This document shows positions 1 through 8,809 of a stretch of 64,000 nucleotides of DNA, one piece after another (the stretch's first letter is position 1; each line of letters begins with the position of its first letter). The stretch covers positions 1 through 64,000 of the forward strand of contig CAKUUY010000003.1 of the NCBI GenBank assembly GCA_934693235.1. Reading direction: 5' to 3'. Origin of the DNA: an uncultured Candidatus Melainabacteria bacterium. GTDB taxonomy: Bacteria; Cyanobacteriota; Vampirovibrionia; Gastranaerophilales; Gastranaerophilaceae. The translations under genes were made by a program, and so were the position numbers. A model generated the notes under the pieces. That model saw only the letters and a list, made by a program, of their open reading frames with translations, ran no database searches and had not been told where the DNA came from.

Positions 1-74
1 CTTGGTACGATAACGAATGTGGTTATTCTACAAGATTGGCTGAAACTACATTGATGGTTGCTGAAAAATTATAA
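1..74 (+). CDS. gap: Glyceraldehyde-3-phosphate dehydrogenase, C-terminal end (partial)
   Basis: Only the last 23 codons are present, in frame from base 3, ending at TAA 72-74. The visible protein begins WYDNECGYSTRLAE and ends in VAEKL. WYDNE(W/C)GYS is the hallmark C-terminal segment of NAD(P)-dependent phosphorylating GAPDH, where its Asn and Glu lie near the nicotinamide and dimer contacts. The usual Trp of NEWGYS is Cys here, which occurs in some family members. The gene starts upstream of the window. A strong hairpin terminator follows 31 bases later. The family call rests on this short tail alone but the motif is very specific. Confidence 0.85.
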   Translation, partial: WYDNECGYSTRLAETTLMVAEKL

Positions 75-105
75 TTGGTTTTATAATTTTTGAAAATAAT
101 CGAAA

Positions 106-139
106 AACAAGTCTGATTTATTTCAGGCTTGTTTTTTTT
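106..139 (+). terminator. Rho-independent terminator of gap
   Basis: A 10-bp stem (106-115 with 124-133, one G-T wobble) with an 8-nt loop is followed directly by a T run to base 139. It sits 31 bases after the gap stop codon and ends gap transcription before the next gene's promoter. Confidence 0.85.
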
Positions 140-165
140 ATAAAAAATGTTAGAATATAATAGTT

Positions 166-546
166 ATGAAAAAGTATTTTGTTTTAATTTTATTATTGTT
201 AATAGGCATGGCTTCGTATTCTGTCGAATATTTAGGAATGAGATTGCCTCTTCCCGGTGCTACAATTGCAGATATGAAAACTCAAGCAAATACATTAGGA
301 TTTGTGTTTTCAAGGGTTGCCAGAGAGCAAAAAAAGTGTCATAAATTGTCAGTAGTTGATACTAAAGTGACAGAAGAGCTTTCAAATGTTCAATACAATC
401 AGCATAAACGCAAAATTGGTGGCAATTGGAACGAAGAGTGGACAGTAAATGCTTGTGGAAATGAAGTTGTTGTCCCAATTTATTTTCAAATTAGGCGAAA
501 TGGGGTTATGTCTACAATCGGAACTCCTCAAATCCCTCAGAGATAG
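166..546 (+). CDS. Small secreted protein of unknown function
   Basis: 126 residues. The N-terminus is a typical Sec signal (two Lys, then a Leu/Ile-rich core to about residue 17, then SYS/VEY), so the mature protein should be periplasmic or outer-envelope. No family is recognised. The mature part has two cysteines (K-K-C-H and N-A-C-G) that could form one disulphide, and a C-terminus rich in hydrophobic residues and prolines. No Shine-Dalgarno is visible: a TATAAT box at 156-161 ends only 4 bases before the ATG, so the mRNA would be leaderless or nearly so. It is isolated, with gap before it and a convergent peptidase gene after it. Confidence 0.7.
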   Translation: MKKYFVLILLLLIGMASYSVEYLGMRLPLPGATIADMKTQANTLGFVFSRVAREQKKCHKLSVVDTKVTEELSNVQYNQHKRKIGGNWNEEWTVNACGNEVVVPIYFQIRRNGVMSTIGTPQIPQR

Positions 547-551
547 ATATT

Positions 552-3353
552 TTATTTTTCTAAATTGTCCAGATATTCTTTGTTCGCCCTGAGAGTGTCT
601 TCTGTTGCAATGATAGAATATGTCGGTTTGCCTGCAAAAATGTAGTTTGCGGCATTGTAAATATCATCTGCGGTAATTTTGTCTATTTCGTCAAAAAGTT
701 GATTTTCTCTAGAAATGCCGTAAGGAGATTTTAGACCTGCTAAAAGGTTTGTTGCCTTGTCCCCGTAGTCGTGGTTTGAGTTTAAGACACTGTTTTTTAG
801 GCTCAATTTTGCATTTTCAAGTTCTTCTTCTGAAACTTTTTCTGTCTTAATTCTTTCGATGTGTCGATTGAAACCGTCTATAGATTTTTGAACGTTGTCA
901 AAACTTTGTTCACCTGTTTCTTTATTGTCTGTAGTAGTTCCGATTTTTAGAGTGAATACACCGATATTTTCGTTTGTTTCAAAGTTTGATTTCACGTGGT
1001 ATGCAAGTTTTTCTTTTTCTCGCAAGTCAGAGAACAGCCTTGATGACGGATTTCCTCCTAAAATTGTGTTAAGTAATGCTATAGTTACTTTGTCTTTTGT
1101 GTTTTGGTTAACTCTGTATTTGAACGCTTCAACAATTTCTGCTTGATTTTTGTAATCGGTATCGATAAGAACTTTTGTTTGTTCTGTTGGAGTGTAAACA
1201 TCCGGTAACGGCTCTACAGTAAATTCTTTTGCCGGTTTGAATTTACTTAAATTATTAAATAAAATATTACTTAATTCCGGTTTTTTTTCAAATGGCGCCG
1301 CTATTGCTATGCTAGCCTGACCGTTTTGTAAAATAGAATTGTACAATTGTTTAATATCATTAATTGTTAGACTTTCCAAATCTTTTAAGATTTCTTCATG
1401 TGAAACTCCCTCAGGCAAGCCTTTGTATAATTCGTTATCAAGTTTGTCAAATGCGGATTTTTCAGATGTTTCAATATTTTCTTTTACCAGAGATTTTGCG
1501 TGTTCAAATTCTTTTTGTGTGAATCTCGGGTTTTCCAGAACTTCTTTAATTCCATCAAGAGCTTTGTCTAAATTGTCACTATCACAAATTATTGCAGAAG
1601 TAATTGTTTTAGTGCTGGCTCCAGTATACATTCCAATCCCGTCTTTTGCCATATCTGTTTCAAATTTTTCTTGATCTCGAAGCATAGACCCTTCTGTCAA
1701 AATTTTGTCTAAAACTAGAGATGCAGATGGCTTTTCAAAATTAGAAGTATTTAGATATATTTGTAAAATTCCATTGATGTTGTTGGTTTTTGAATTTGTT
1801 GTAACTACTCTGTAATTGTTGCTCAAATTATATTCTTTTACAGAACTCATATTTATGGCTTCTTTTTTGTTCGTACCGGTAAAAGAAATATTTTTATGAT
1901 TTTGGTTGATGGTTTCAGCGGTTGCCGTTGACGGGTGTACAACTGCGACAGAGGCTTTGTTTAAGTCGAAGTATTTTTTTGCTACATTAACTAAGTCGTC
2001 TGCTGTCATTGATTTAACGATGTTTTCGTGCTCTTTTAAATAGTTTTCATTATTTTCTAATACAGAAGTTCCGATTGAATTGTTTGTAGAAAAAGAGTTT
2101 TCAAATATTGATGAAAAACCTTGCAGCATCTTCTTTTTGATAATCTGCATCTCATCATCTGTTGGAGGATTGTTTGCTATGTTTCCGATTTCAGTAAAGA
2201 TTGTTTTCAAAACTTTTTCGGAGTTTTCGTCTGTGCATTCAGCTGAAAACATTAGTGCTCTGCCGTCTTTTGGATTTGTGCTGATTTTTTCAGTGTCAGC
2301 CCAGCTACTTGTGTTATATTGTTTTAGTTTTTTGTCTATTCTTGATGTCGGAGAGGATGATAACAAAAGTGATAGAGCTTTTGTATAAATTCTGTCTTTT
2401 GTATCTTGAGACGACGGACCGTTAAAACCTACAACGATAGTTGAGGCTTTAGATTTGTCTGAAATTATATCTTCCCTAATAGTTTTCTGTATAGGGTTAA
2501 ATTTTTCTAAATTTTGAGGTTGAGTTGGTTTCTTGTTTGATGAAAAATATTTTGAGATAAGATGCATTGTTTCATCAGGTTTTACTTCGCCGGTTATTAC
2601 TGTGACCATATTGGCAGGGTAATAATTGTTGTTAAAATAATTTACAACATCTTCTCGTGTTAAATTCGTGATGTTGTCGGTTGTTCCGCCAATCATGTCG
2701 GTTGAACTTGTCTTTATCCCATAAAGATTTTTAAGCATTTTATTTATTGCTAAATTTTCGGGATCCGATGTTATCATGTTTATTTCAGAATTAACAATGC
2801 CTTTTTCTTTTTCAAGTTTATCAACGGCAAATAACGGAGTTTCAAGCATTGATGCATGAAGTTTGATTTTATTTTCTAAATCTCCGTCGTTTAACAAATT
2901 CGAGCTGATAAAATAATTTGTCTCCGCAAAACCAGTTGAGGCATTTGTTGAAGCTCCCATTTTGTCAACTTTTTTGAAAAATTCACCTTGTTCAAGACCT
3001 TTTGAGCCGTTAAATAAATTGTGTTCTATATAATGACTTATACCACGAATTTTGTCGGGTTCGTTCATTGAACCTGTGTTTACGTAAGTTTTTAGAACGG
3101 TTTCTCCTTCTTGAGGCACTATGATAACCCTTTGACCGTTCGCCAATTTATAGCAATATGCTTTTGTGTCATAAGGAAAATCTATTTCACCTGTCTTTGA
3201 GTAAGTCATCGGTGTTTTTATCGCATAATCTGCTTGAGAATTCGGCACTTCTTTAATCTGCGGATTAGTCTGATTACTTTCAGAACCTTTGAACGCAGGT
3301 TTTTGCAGTTTTATATAATTATTTACACTATTAATCGAATTTATTCTAAACAC
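552..3353 (-). CDS. M16-family zinc metallopeptidase, two-domain, with FxG motifs
   Basis: 933 residues, the size of a fused N- plus C-domain M16 peptidase (pitrilysin/PqqL-like). The inverted zinc motif HYIEH is at residues 107-111 and the third ligand is probably Glu190 (in IVNSEINM), so the first half should be catalytically active. The second half (about residues 500-933) repeats the fold without a zinc motif but carries the R/Y-type substrate-binding sequence near NPSSRLFSDLREKEKLAY, as expected. There is no signal peptide. Instead the N-terminus has a polar stretch with FKG at 21-23, and a second motif, FTG at 491-493, lies exactly in the linker between the halves. The start is GTG at 3353 with no clear ribosome site. 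Role is likely oligopeptide degradation or processing; location is uncertain. Confidence 0.88.
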   Translation of the reverse strand: MFRINSINSVNNYIKLQKPAFKGSESNQTNPQIKEVPNSQADYAIKTPMTYSKTGEIDFPYDTKAYCYKLANGQRVIIVPQEGETVLKTYVNTGSMNEPDKIRGISHYIEHNLFNGSKGLEQGEFFKKVDKMGASTNASTGFAETNYFISSNLLNDGDLENKIKLHASMLETPLFAVDKLEKEKGIVNSEINMITSDPENLAINKMLKNLYGIKTSSTDMIGGTTDNITNLTREDVVNYFNNNYYPANMVTVITGEVKPDETMHLISKYFSSNKKPTQPQNLEKFNPIQKTIREDIISDKSKASTIVVGFNGPSSQDTKDRIYTKALSLLLSSSPTSRIDKKLKQYNTSSWADTEKISTNPKDGRALMFSAECTDENSEKVLKTIFTEIGNIANNPPTDDEMQIIKKKMLQGFSSIFENSFSTNNSIGTSVLENNENYLKEHENIVKSMTADDLVNVAKKYFDLNKASVAVVHPSTATAETINQNHKNISFTGTNKKEAINMSSVKEYNLSNNYRVVTTNSKTNNINGILQIYLNTSNFEKPSASLVLDKILTEGSMLRDQEKFETDMAKDGIGMYTGASTKTITSAIICDSDNLDKALDGIKEVLENPRFTQKEFEHAKSLVKENIETSEKSAFDKLDNELYKGLPEGVSHEEILKDLESLTINDIKQLYNSILQNGQASIAIAAPFEKKPELSNILFNNLSKFKPAKEFTVEPLPDVYTPTEQTKVLIDTDYKNQAEIVEAFKYRVNQNTKDKVTIALLNTILGGNPSSRLFSDLREKEKLAYHVKSNFETNENIGVFTLKIGTTTDNKETGEQSFDNVQKSIDGFNRHIERIKTEKVSEEELENAKLSLKNSVLNSNHDYGDKATNLLAGLKSPYGISRENQLFDEIDKITADDIYNAANYIFAGKPTYSIIATEDTLRANKEYLDNLEK

Positions 3354-3393
3354 ATTTATATAAAAACACGAATATATAAAAAATTGCTATATT

Positions 3394-4686
3394 TTAAATG
3401 TTAATTAATATTTGTTTAAAAATAGTTTGATCTCTGTCAGGTCCGACGCTTACTATTGAGATTGGAACTTCAAGCAATTCTTCAAGTCGTGCAAGATATT
3501 TTTTTGCGTTTTCAGGAAGTTTTTCAAATTCTTTAATTCCTGTAATGTCTTGGTTCCAACCTTTATGAGTTTCGTAAACCGGTTCTAAAAATTTGTGGAT
3601 AAACACATCTGTCGGATAACTTGTGTAGATTTCTCCGTTACGAGTGTCTTTGTATGCTGTGCAGACTTTGATTTCGTTAAAAGTATCAAATACATCGATT
3701 TTTGTTAAAGCAATTGAGGTTAACCCTCCGACTAAAACAGCGTATTTCATAGTTACAGCGTCAAACCATCCGCAACGACGAGGTCTACCTGTTGTTACGC
3801 CAAATTCATGTCCAATTTCTCTAATCCTTTCTCCGGTTTCGTCTGTGAGTTCTGTAACAAAAGGCCCTTCTCCAACACGTGTTACGTATGCTTTTGCAAC
3901 ACCGATTACTTCGTCAATCATTGTAGGCCCGTAGCCGGAACCCGTTGCTGCTCCGCCACCGATTGGATTTGAAGAAGTTACGAAAGGATATGTTCCGTAG
4001 TCTATATCAAGCATAACTCCTTGTGCACCCTCAAAAAGAACAGCTTTTTTATCTCGTTTTGCGTCTTCCAAAACTTTTTGCCAATCAAAACAAACGTAAG
4101 GTCTGAAAATTTCTGCATATTTTTTGCAAAGGTCTAAAACTTCTTCTTTTGAGTATGTTTTCAAACCATAAACTTCTTTTAGTGTTTTGTTTTTGATTGG
4201 AAGAATGATATCTAATTTTTCGGAAAGTTCCGGAGAATATAAGTCTTGAATTTTTAGTCCGATACGAGCCATTTTGTCGGTGTAAGTCGGTCCAATCCCT
4301 TTTTTAGTTGTTCCGATTTTTCCTTTTTTAGCGGTGTCTTCGCTGTAGCCGTCAACTTCTGTATGGTATGGCATTGTGATTGAAGCAAGAGGATTAATTT
4401 TTAAGCCTGAAACGTCAATTCCCTCTTTAATAAGTTCTTGAATTTCTTCTTCAAAATATTCCGGCAAAATAACTGTTCCTGCTCCGATAAAACAAGTTTT
4501 TCCTTTGTACAAAATCCCTGATGGAATTAGGTGAAATTTAAAAGTTTTGTTGTGTGCAACGACTGTATGTCCTGCATTACAGCCACCTTGGTATCTGATA
4601 ATCAAATCAGCATCACTTGCCAATAAATCAGTAATTTTAGCTTTTCCCTCGTCGCCCCATTGAGCACCAACAACAACTTTGTTCAT
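3394..4686 (-). CDS. purA: Adenylosuccinate synthetase
   Basis: Converts IMP, aspartate and GTP to adenylosuccinate, the first committed step to AMP. From the chosen start the protein is 430 residues, the normal family length. The glycine-rich loop AQWGDEGKAK contains catalytic Asp12, and GCNAGHTV contains catalytic His40; the usual GDEGKGK has Ala in place of the last Gly. TSSNPIGGGAATGSG and TTGRPRRCGWFDAV are also family signatures. An ATG six bases upstream (4692) exists, but AAGGA is only 1 base from it and 7 bases from the ATG at 4686, so the downstream start is preferred. Monocistronic on the minus strand; nth is transcribed divergently. Confidence 0.97.
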   Translation of the reverse strand: MNKVVVGAQWGDEGKAKITDLLASDADLIIRYQGGCNAGHTVVAHNKTFKFHLIPSGILYKGKTCFIGAGTVILPEYFEEEIQELIKEGIDVSGLKINPLASITMPYHTEVDGYSEDTAKKGKIGTTKKGIGPTYTDKMARIGLKIQDLYSPELSEKLDIILPIKNKTLKEVYGLKTYSKEEVLDLCKKYAEIFRPYVCFDWQKVLEDAKRDKKAVLFEGAQGVMLDIDYGTYPFVTSSNPIGGGAATGSGYGPTMIDEVIGVAKAYVTRVGEGPFVTELTDETGERIREIGHEFGVTTGRPRRCGWFDAVTMKYAVLVGGLTSIALTKIDVFDTFNEIKVCTAYKDTRNGEIYTSYPTDVFIHKFLEPVYETHKGWNQDITGIKEFEKLPENAKKYLARLEELLEVPISIVSVGPDRDQTIFKQILINI

Positions 4687-4765
4687 ATCCATATCCTTTC
4701 GAAAAAATTAGTCAATTACTGATTTATTTTAGCACAAAAAGATTTTTAATAAACTTTATTTACGA

Positions 4766-4771
4766 TATAAT
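4766..4771 (+). promoter_or_regulatory. -10 box of nth (leaderless promoter)
   Basis: TATAAT lies exactly 6 bases before the ATG at 4778 (and abuts the ATG at 4772). No Shine-Dalgarno is present. Only a poor T-rich -35 is visible. The same box-to-start spacing recurs in six other genes of this window. Confidence 0.6.
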
Positions 4772-4777
4772 ATGTGT

Positions 4778-5407
4778 ATGATTGATATAGATAAAATAGT
4801 TGAGTTATTAAAAAAGGCAGACCAACCAAAAAGTGATTTTGTCGGACTTATGGATAGTTTTAATAATCCGTATTTAGTTTTGATTGCGTGTATTTTGAGT
4901 CTCAGAACTAATGATAAAACGACTTATCCTGCAACTTTAAGAATGTTAAAACTTGGTAAAACTCCTAAAGATTTTGCTAATTGTGACGTTAAAAAGCTGG
5001 AAAAAGCGATTTATCCTGTCGGTTTTTATGCAAATAAAGCAAAGCAAATTGTGGAGCTTTCACAAATATTGGTTGAAAAGTATAATTCACAAGTTCCAAA
5101 ATCAATTGAAGAATTGTGCAAGTTTAATGGTGTTGGCAGAAAAACAGCAAATTTGACAATTTCGAGAGGTTTTAATGAACCTGCTATTTGTGTAGATGTT
5201 CATGTTCACCGGATTTTTAATAGGATAGGTTACGTAAAAACAAAAAATCCGGAGGAAACAGAGTTTGCGTTGAGAGAAAAATTGCCGATAAAATATTGGA
5301 TTGACATAAATACATTGATGGTGACACACGGGCAAAATGTCTGCAAGCCAATAAAGCCAAAGTGTGAAGAATGTCCTATAAAAGATTATTGCAATAAAAT
5401 TTTGTAG
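4778..5407 (+). CDS. nth: Endonuclease III (DNA glycosylase/AP lyase)
   Basis: Base-excision repair enzyme that removes oxidised pyrimidines and nicks the AP site. 209 residues from the preferred ATG (211 from the ATG at 4772). The helix-hairpin-helix FNGVGRKTAN carries catalytic Lys122; VDVHVHR carries catalytic Asp140. The C-terminus has the full [4Fe-4S] ligand set, Cys-x6-Cys-x2-Cys-x5-Cys. The E. coli LSQATD segment reads LSLRTND, as in many non-enterobacterial homologues. The start at 4778 is chosen because a TATAAT box is exactly 6 bases upstream, fitting leaderless initiation. It is followed after 46 bases by a small unknown gene with its own ribosome site. Confidence 0.95.
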   Translation: MIDIDKIVELLKKADQPKSDFVGLMDSFNNPYLVLIACILSLRTNDKTTYPATLRMLKLGKTPKDFANCDVKKLEKAIYPVGFYANKAKQIVELSQILVEKYNSQVPKSIEELCKFNGVGRKTANLTISRGFNEPAICVDVHVHRIFNRIGYVKTKNPEETEFALREKLPIKYWIDINTLMVTHGQNVCKPIKPKCEECPIKDYCNKIL

Positions 5408-5453
5408 CAAAAAAAAATATGTTTGTGTTTTTGGATAAAAAAAGGAGTTAAAT

Positions 5454-5906
5454 ATGAAAGTGCCAAAAATTATTGATAGATTTAGACCAAAGTTAGTTGA
5501 AATTCACGCAGATGGTGTGTATGAACCAACAGTAAAAAAATTAGAAGCTTCAAAGAATATGTTGGAAAATTATGCAAAACATAATGATATTAAAATTGAT
5601 ATTTATGGAGGATTGCACGCATTAGAAGATGATGAATTTGTTTCTCCAGTCATAGAAAATAAATTTTGTACTAAATTGCAAGTTGTTGTTAAGAATTTAA
5701 AAACAAAAAAGGATGACTTTAAACTTGTAACTGGGCATCCGGATGTAAATGAGACAAATTATACTGTTCGCAGACGAATGATTCACGACGCTGCTGATGG
5801 TTTGGAGCGTATGTGTGATGTAAAATCAACGAGTGAAGACGGATTGTTCCGAAGAGTATATAGAGCTGTTGATTTCTTGACTCAAAAAGTAAAAAATAAA
5901 AAGTAG
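5454..5906 (+). CDS. Conserved-looking protein of unknown function (150 aa)
   Basis: 150 residues, soluble, no signal peptide or membrane segment. A good Shine-Dalgarno (AAAGGAG, 5445-5451) supports the start. The protein begins KVPKIIDRFRPKLVEIHADG, has an acidic middle and ends in a basic tail (KVKNKK). No family is recognised. It sits 46 bases after nth on the same strand and may be co-transcribed; a bidirectional hairpin terminator follows. A regulatory or nucleic-acid-related role is possible from the basic tail but cannot be shown. Confidence 0.75.
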   Translation: MKVPKIIDRFRPKLVEIHADGVYEPTVKKLEASKNMLENYAKHNDIKIDIYGGLHALEDDEFVSPVIENKFCTKLQVVVKNLKTKKDDFKLVTGHPDVNETNYTVRRRMIHDAADGLERMCDVKSTSEDGLFRRVYRAVDFLTQKVKNKK

Positions 5907-5919
5907 AAAACAAATAATA

Positions 5920-5950
5920 AAAAAAGCTCCTCAAACAGAGGAGCTTTTTT
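5920..5950. terminator. Bidirectional terminator
   Basis: AAAAAGCTCCTC (5921-5932) pairs perfectly with GAGGAGCTTTTT after a 5-base loop. A- and T-runs on both sides let it serve the plus-strand nth operon and the convergent skp gene. Confidence 0.9.
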
Positions 5951-5970
5951 AGTACTAAATTTATAATAAC

Positions 5971-6432
5971 TTATTTAACAGCTTTTTTTACAGCTTCTGT
6001 AATATCGGAGCCACCGTAAAGAACAACGCCTTTCGTTAATACAATATCGTATCCGCCTAATTTTGCTTGATTTTCAATTTGTTTTGAAATTGCTGTGTCG
6101 ATTGCATTTAGTTTGTCTGAATAATTTTTATCCATAGCAACTTTTTTGGTGTTTAGCTCTTTATTGTATTTTTCTTCAAGAGCTTGTTTTTTCTTAACGT
6201 CAGTTGTTGCGGCTACTTCTTTTCTAGCTTTGTCTACAAAAGCCACAACTTCTTTCATTTTAGCTTGTTGTTCTTTTTTCAAAGCTTGAACTTGAGAAGA
6301 AGAATTAACTACCTGTTGGACATCAACTACCGCAATTTTAGATGGAACGTCAGACATTGCAAAGTTGCTGAAAGCCATCCCTGCTACGAAAGTTAATAAG
6401 CCTACTGTTAAAAATTTCATTTGTTTGTTCAT
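5971..6432 (-). CDS. Skp/OmpH-like periplasmic chaperone
   Basis: 153 residues. An N-terminal signal peptide (basic MNKQMK, hydrophobic core, cleavage near AMS-DVPS) is followed by the OmpH/Skp opening strand KIAVVDVQQVVNSS, a long Lys/Gln/Glu-rich helical hairpin (residues about 45-125) and a closing strand around YDIVLTKGVVLYGG, the standard Skp layout. Skp holds unfolded outer-membrane proteins in the periplasm for the BAM complex. GGGAG six bases before the ATG supports the start. It is not next to bamA or lpxD as in many genomes, but it is divergent from an outer-membrane TpsB-like gene, a likely client. Confidence 0.88.
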   Translation of the reverse strand: MNKQMKFLTVGLLTFVAGMAFSNFAMSDVPSKIAVVDVQQVVNSSSQVQALKKEQQAKMKEVVAFVDKARKEVAATTDVKKKQALEEKYNKELNTKKVAMDKNYSDKLNAIDTAISKQIENQAKLGGYDIVLTKGVVLYGGSDITEAVKKAVK

Positions 6433-6697
6433 ATTTTCTCCCTTACACTGTGTGTTTGATTTTTTAATGGTATTCTACAACAAAAGAATGATTTTTTTTT
6501 GTATGTATTTACAACGTATTAAAAAATTAATATAATAATAGCAGGTCACGTAATTCTTGTGCAAAAAGTTAATTTTTATTAATTTTTTGTAATAAAAATT
6601 AAAATATTCTTTTTATTTTCCATCAAAAGCGCAAAAATTAAAATTGACCGGACTTAAAAAATATATATTTTTTGAAAACTTAGTAAAAGGTGAATAA

Positions 6698-8680
6698 ATG
6701 AAAAAGATTAATTCCAAGACAAATATTGTGATTTTGTGTGCAGCGTTTGCTCTTTCTGCGTCTATTACCCCTGCAAATGCTGACCTTTATGGTGGCTATA
6801 ATGGTGTTATGCAACAGGCGGGTTATACTTATCAGGATGCTATGAATGTTCAGAACCAAGCAGGTATGAACCAAATGCACGATAGTAATTACTTGCGTGA
6901 AAAATCTCAGGATAGCTACAGGAATGAAGATTACAAATATTACCAACAACGTAAAAAGTTAGACGGACAGGATGAAGGAAGTACCGTTATTCAAAACTAT
7001 AATGGTGGTTCTATGCAACAAGCAACGATTGAAGAAATGAATACAAAAGGTGTTTATGTAAATTCAATTGAGGTTGCTCCGTCAGAAATTTTGACAAAAG
7101 AGGAAATTAACAAAGCTATTCAACCTTTGGTAGGTCGAAACGTATTTATTGAAGATATTCAAAAAGCAATTGATAATATCAACAATTTGTATGCAGAAAA
7201 AGGGTTTGTTACAGCACGTGCATTTTTGCCGGAACAAACTGTTGAAAATGGACATATATACATCGCTTTGACAGAAAGTAAAATCGGTAATATTACGGTT
7301 GAACAAAACAGATGGACCAAAGATGGCTATATTACAAGAAGATTGCCTGAAAAAGAAGGTCAATTGTTTGACATTGTTGAACTGGAAAAAGATGTTTTGG
7401 ATTTCAACAGATATAATGAAGGTGTAAAATTATCTGCAAACTTAAAAGCAGGTCAAAAGCCTGGGACAACAGATATTGAACTTGTCGCTGATGAAAACTT
7501 CCCGTTCCATGTAATGGGTATTATGGATAACGCGGGTCGTTATAATACTGGTAGCCTACGTGGTGGTGCTATGTTGTACGCAGACAGTTTGTTTGGTCAC
7601 CGTGACAGAATGTCTTTAGGATCCTATTTCTCTAAAGGTGCACAGAGCCCGTTTGCTGATTACAACTTCCCTGTCAATAAAAAAGACGGTCGTGTTGGGT
7701 TTATGTATTCATCTACGTTTGCGAAAATCAAATACGGTGATTTAAGAGATTTAGGAATTGGTAGTAATGCATATCAATATTCATTGTACTATTCTCAACC
7801 AATTGTTAGAAAACCGGGTTTTGAATTGAAAACCTACGCGGCTGCAAATTATAAAAGGGCAAGAACTTATTCCGATGTTTCGATTCTTGATGATTGGATT
7901 AAAGGTGTTGATAACGTAACATCTTTAGAATTTGCATTGCAAATGAGAAAAGATACAAAACGTGGTATTTGGTATTTTAACCAAGATGCTTATTATGCAA
8001 TACCTATTTTAAACAGTCAAAGAGATAACAATTACTTTAAATATAGTGGTAGTTTAGTTAGATTGCACGATTTTTCTCACGGATTTATCGGTCAATTAAG
8101 AAGTAATTACCAAGTTGTCCCTGGGGATAAACAAATCCCTTACTTAGACCAAATGCAAACAGGTGGTTTGGCTACAGTTAGAGGTTATTCTGAAGGTTTG
8201 ATGATTGGTAAAAACGGCTACTTTGTTAGTGGCGAACTTATGTTCCCTCTATTACCAAGAGAAATTACTAGCCCTAGAACAGGTGAAAAAATACCGTTTA
8301 TCGGAAAATACATTAAAGGTGCTGTTTTTGCTGATACTGCCGGAATCTTTCCTGCAGCTAGAGAGGATTATAGACAAGGTAGTTATTTCGCAGCTTCTTT
8401 AGGTATGGGCTTGAGAATTCAACTTCCGGGGGATTTGAGTGCGAGACTATATTGGGGTTATCCATTAATTAGAAATTATAATGAACCGTATAGTAAAATG
8501 GGTAGATTCCACTTTGAATTGACACTTGCTCCAAATATTGATGCGTTGTTGGCATCTCGCTCAACAGCTATTGCTCCAAAAACTCAATTCCAAAAAAATG
8601 TTGAAGCAGAATATGTTAACAACTATGATGATGTTAGACACTATGATTACTTCCGCGACGGTGGCGGTGGGCAATTATAG
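6698..8680 (+). CDS. TpsB/ShlB-type outer-membrane transporter (POTRA + barrel)
   Basis: 660 residues. A signal peptide ends near ANADLYGG. A low-complexity Tyr/Gln/Asn-rich region (about 30-110) precedes a POTRA_2 domain (about 117-195; VYVNSIEVAPSEILTKEEIN to VENGHIYIALTESKIG). The rest is a ShlB/FhaC-type 16-strand barrel with the conserved inward-loop motif VRGY (in LATVRGYSEGL, about residue 493). Family members export a large TpsA partner by two-partner secretion. No TpsA-like gene lies in this window. The C-terminus has an unusual tail after the barrel, ending in five Gly-rich residues. AAGGTG precedes the ATG; a terminator follows. Confidence 0.9.
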   Translation: MKKINSKTNIVILCAAFALSASITPANADLYGGYNGVMQQAGYTYQDAMNVQNQAGMNQMHDSNYLREKSQDSYRNEDYKYYQQRKKLDGQDEGSTVIQNYNGGSMQQATIEEMNTKGVYVNSIEVAPSEILTKEEINKAIQPLVGRNVFIEDIQKAIDNINNLYAEKGFVTARAFLPEQTVENGHIYIALTESKIGNITVEQNRWTKDGYITRRLPEKEGQLFDIVELEKDVLDFNRYNEGVKLSANLKAGQKPGTTDIELVADENFPFHVMGIMDNAGRYNTGSLRGGAMLYADSLFGHRDRMSLGSYFSKGAQSPFADYNFPVNKKDGRVGFMYSSTFAKIKYGDLRDLGIGSNAYQYSLYYSQPIVRKPGFELKTYAAANYKRARTYSDVSILDDWIKGVDNVTSLEFALQMRKDTKRGIWYFNQDAYYAIPILNSQRDNNYFKYSGSLVRLHDFSHGFIGQLRSNYQVVPGDKQIPYLDQMQTGGLATVRGYSEGLMIGKNGYFVSGELMFPLLPREITSPRTGEKIPFIGKYIKGAVFADTAGIFPAAREDYRQGSYFAASLGMGLRIQLPGDLSARLYWGYPLIRNYNEPYSKMGRFHFELTLAPNIDALLASRSTAIAPKTQFQKNVEAEYVNNYDDVRHYDYFRDGGGGQL

Positions 8681-8706
8681 TTCTTGCAAAACTTGAAATA
8701 ATTAAA

Positions 8707-8742
8707 TTATGCGGTAACATAAAGTTGCCGCATATTTTTTTA
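8707..8742 (+). terminator. Terminator of the TpsB-like gene
   Basis: A 10-bp stem (8709-8718 with 8724-8733, one wobble) with a 5-base loop is followed by a T run. It separates the TpsB gene from bioD. Confidence 0.85.
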
Positions 8743-8809
8743 TAAGTCATCTTGAGCGATGCGAAAGGTTTTATTAAAATGATTATTATCGGCAAGAAAA
8801 GAGGAGATA

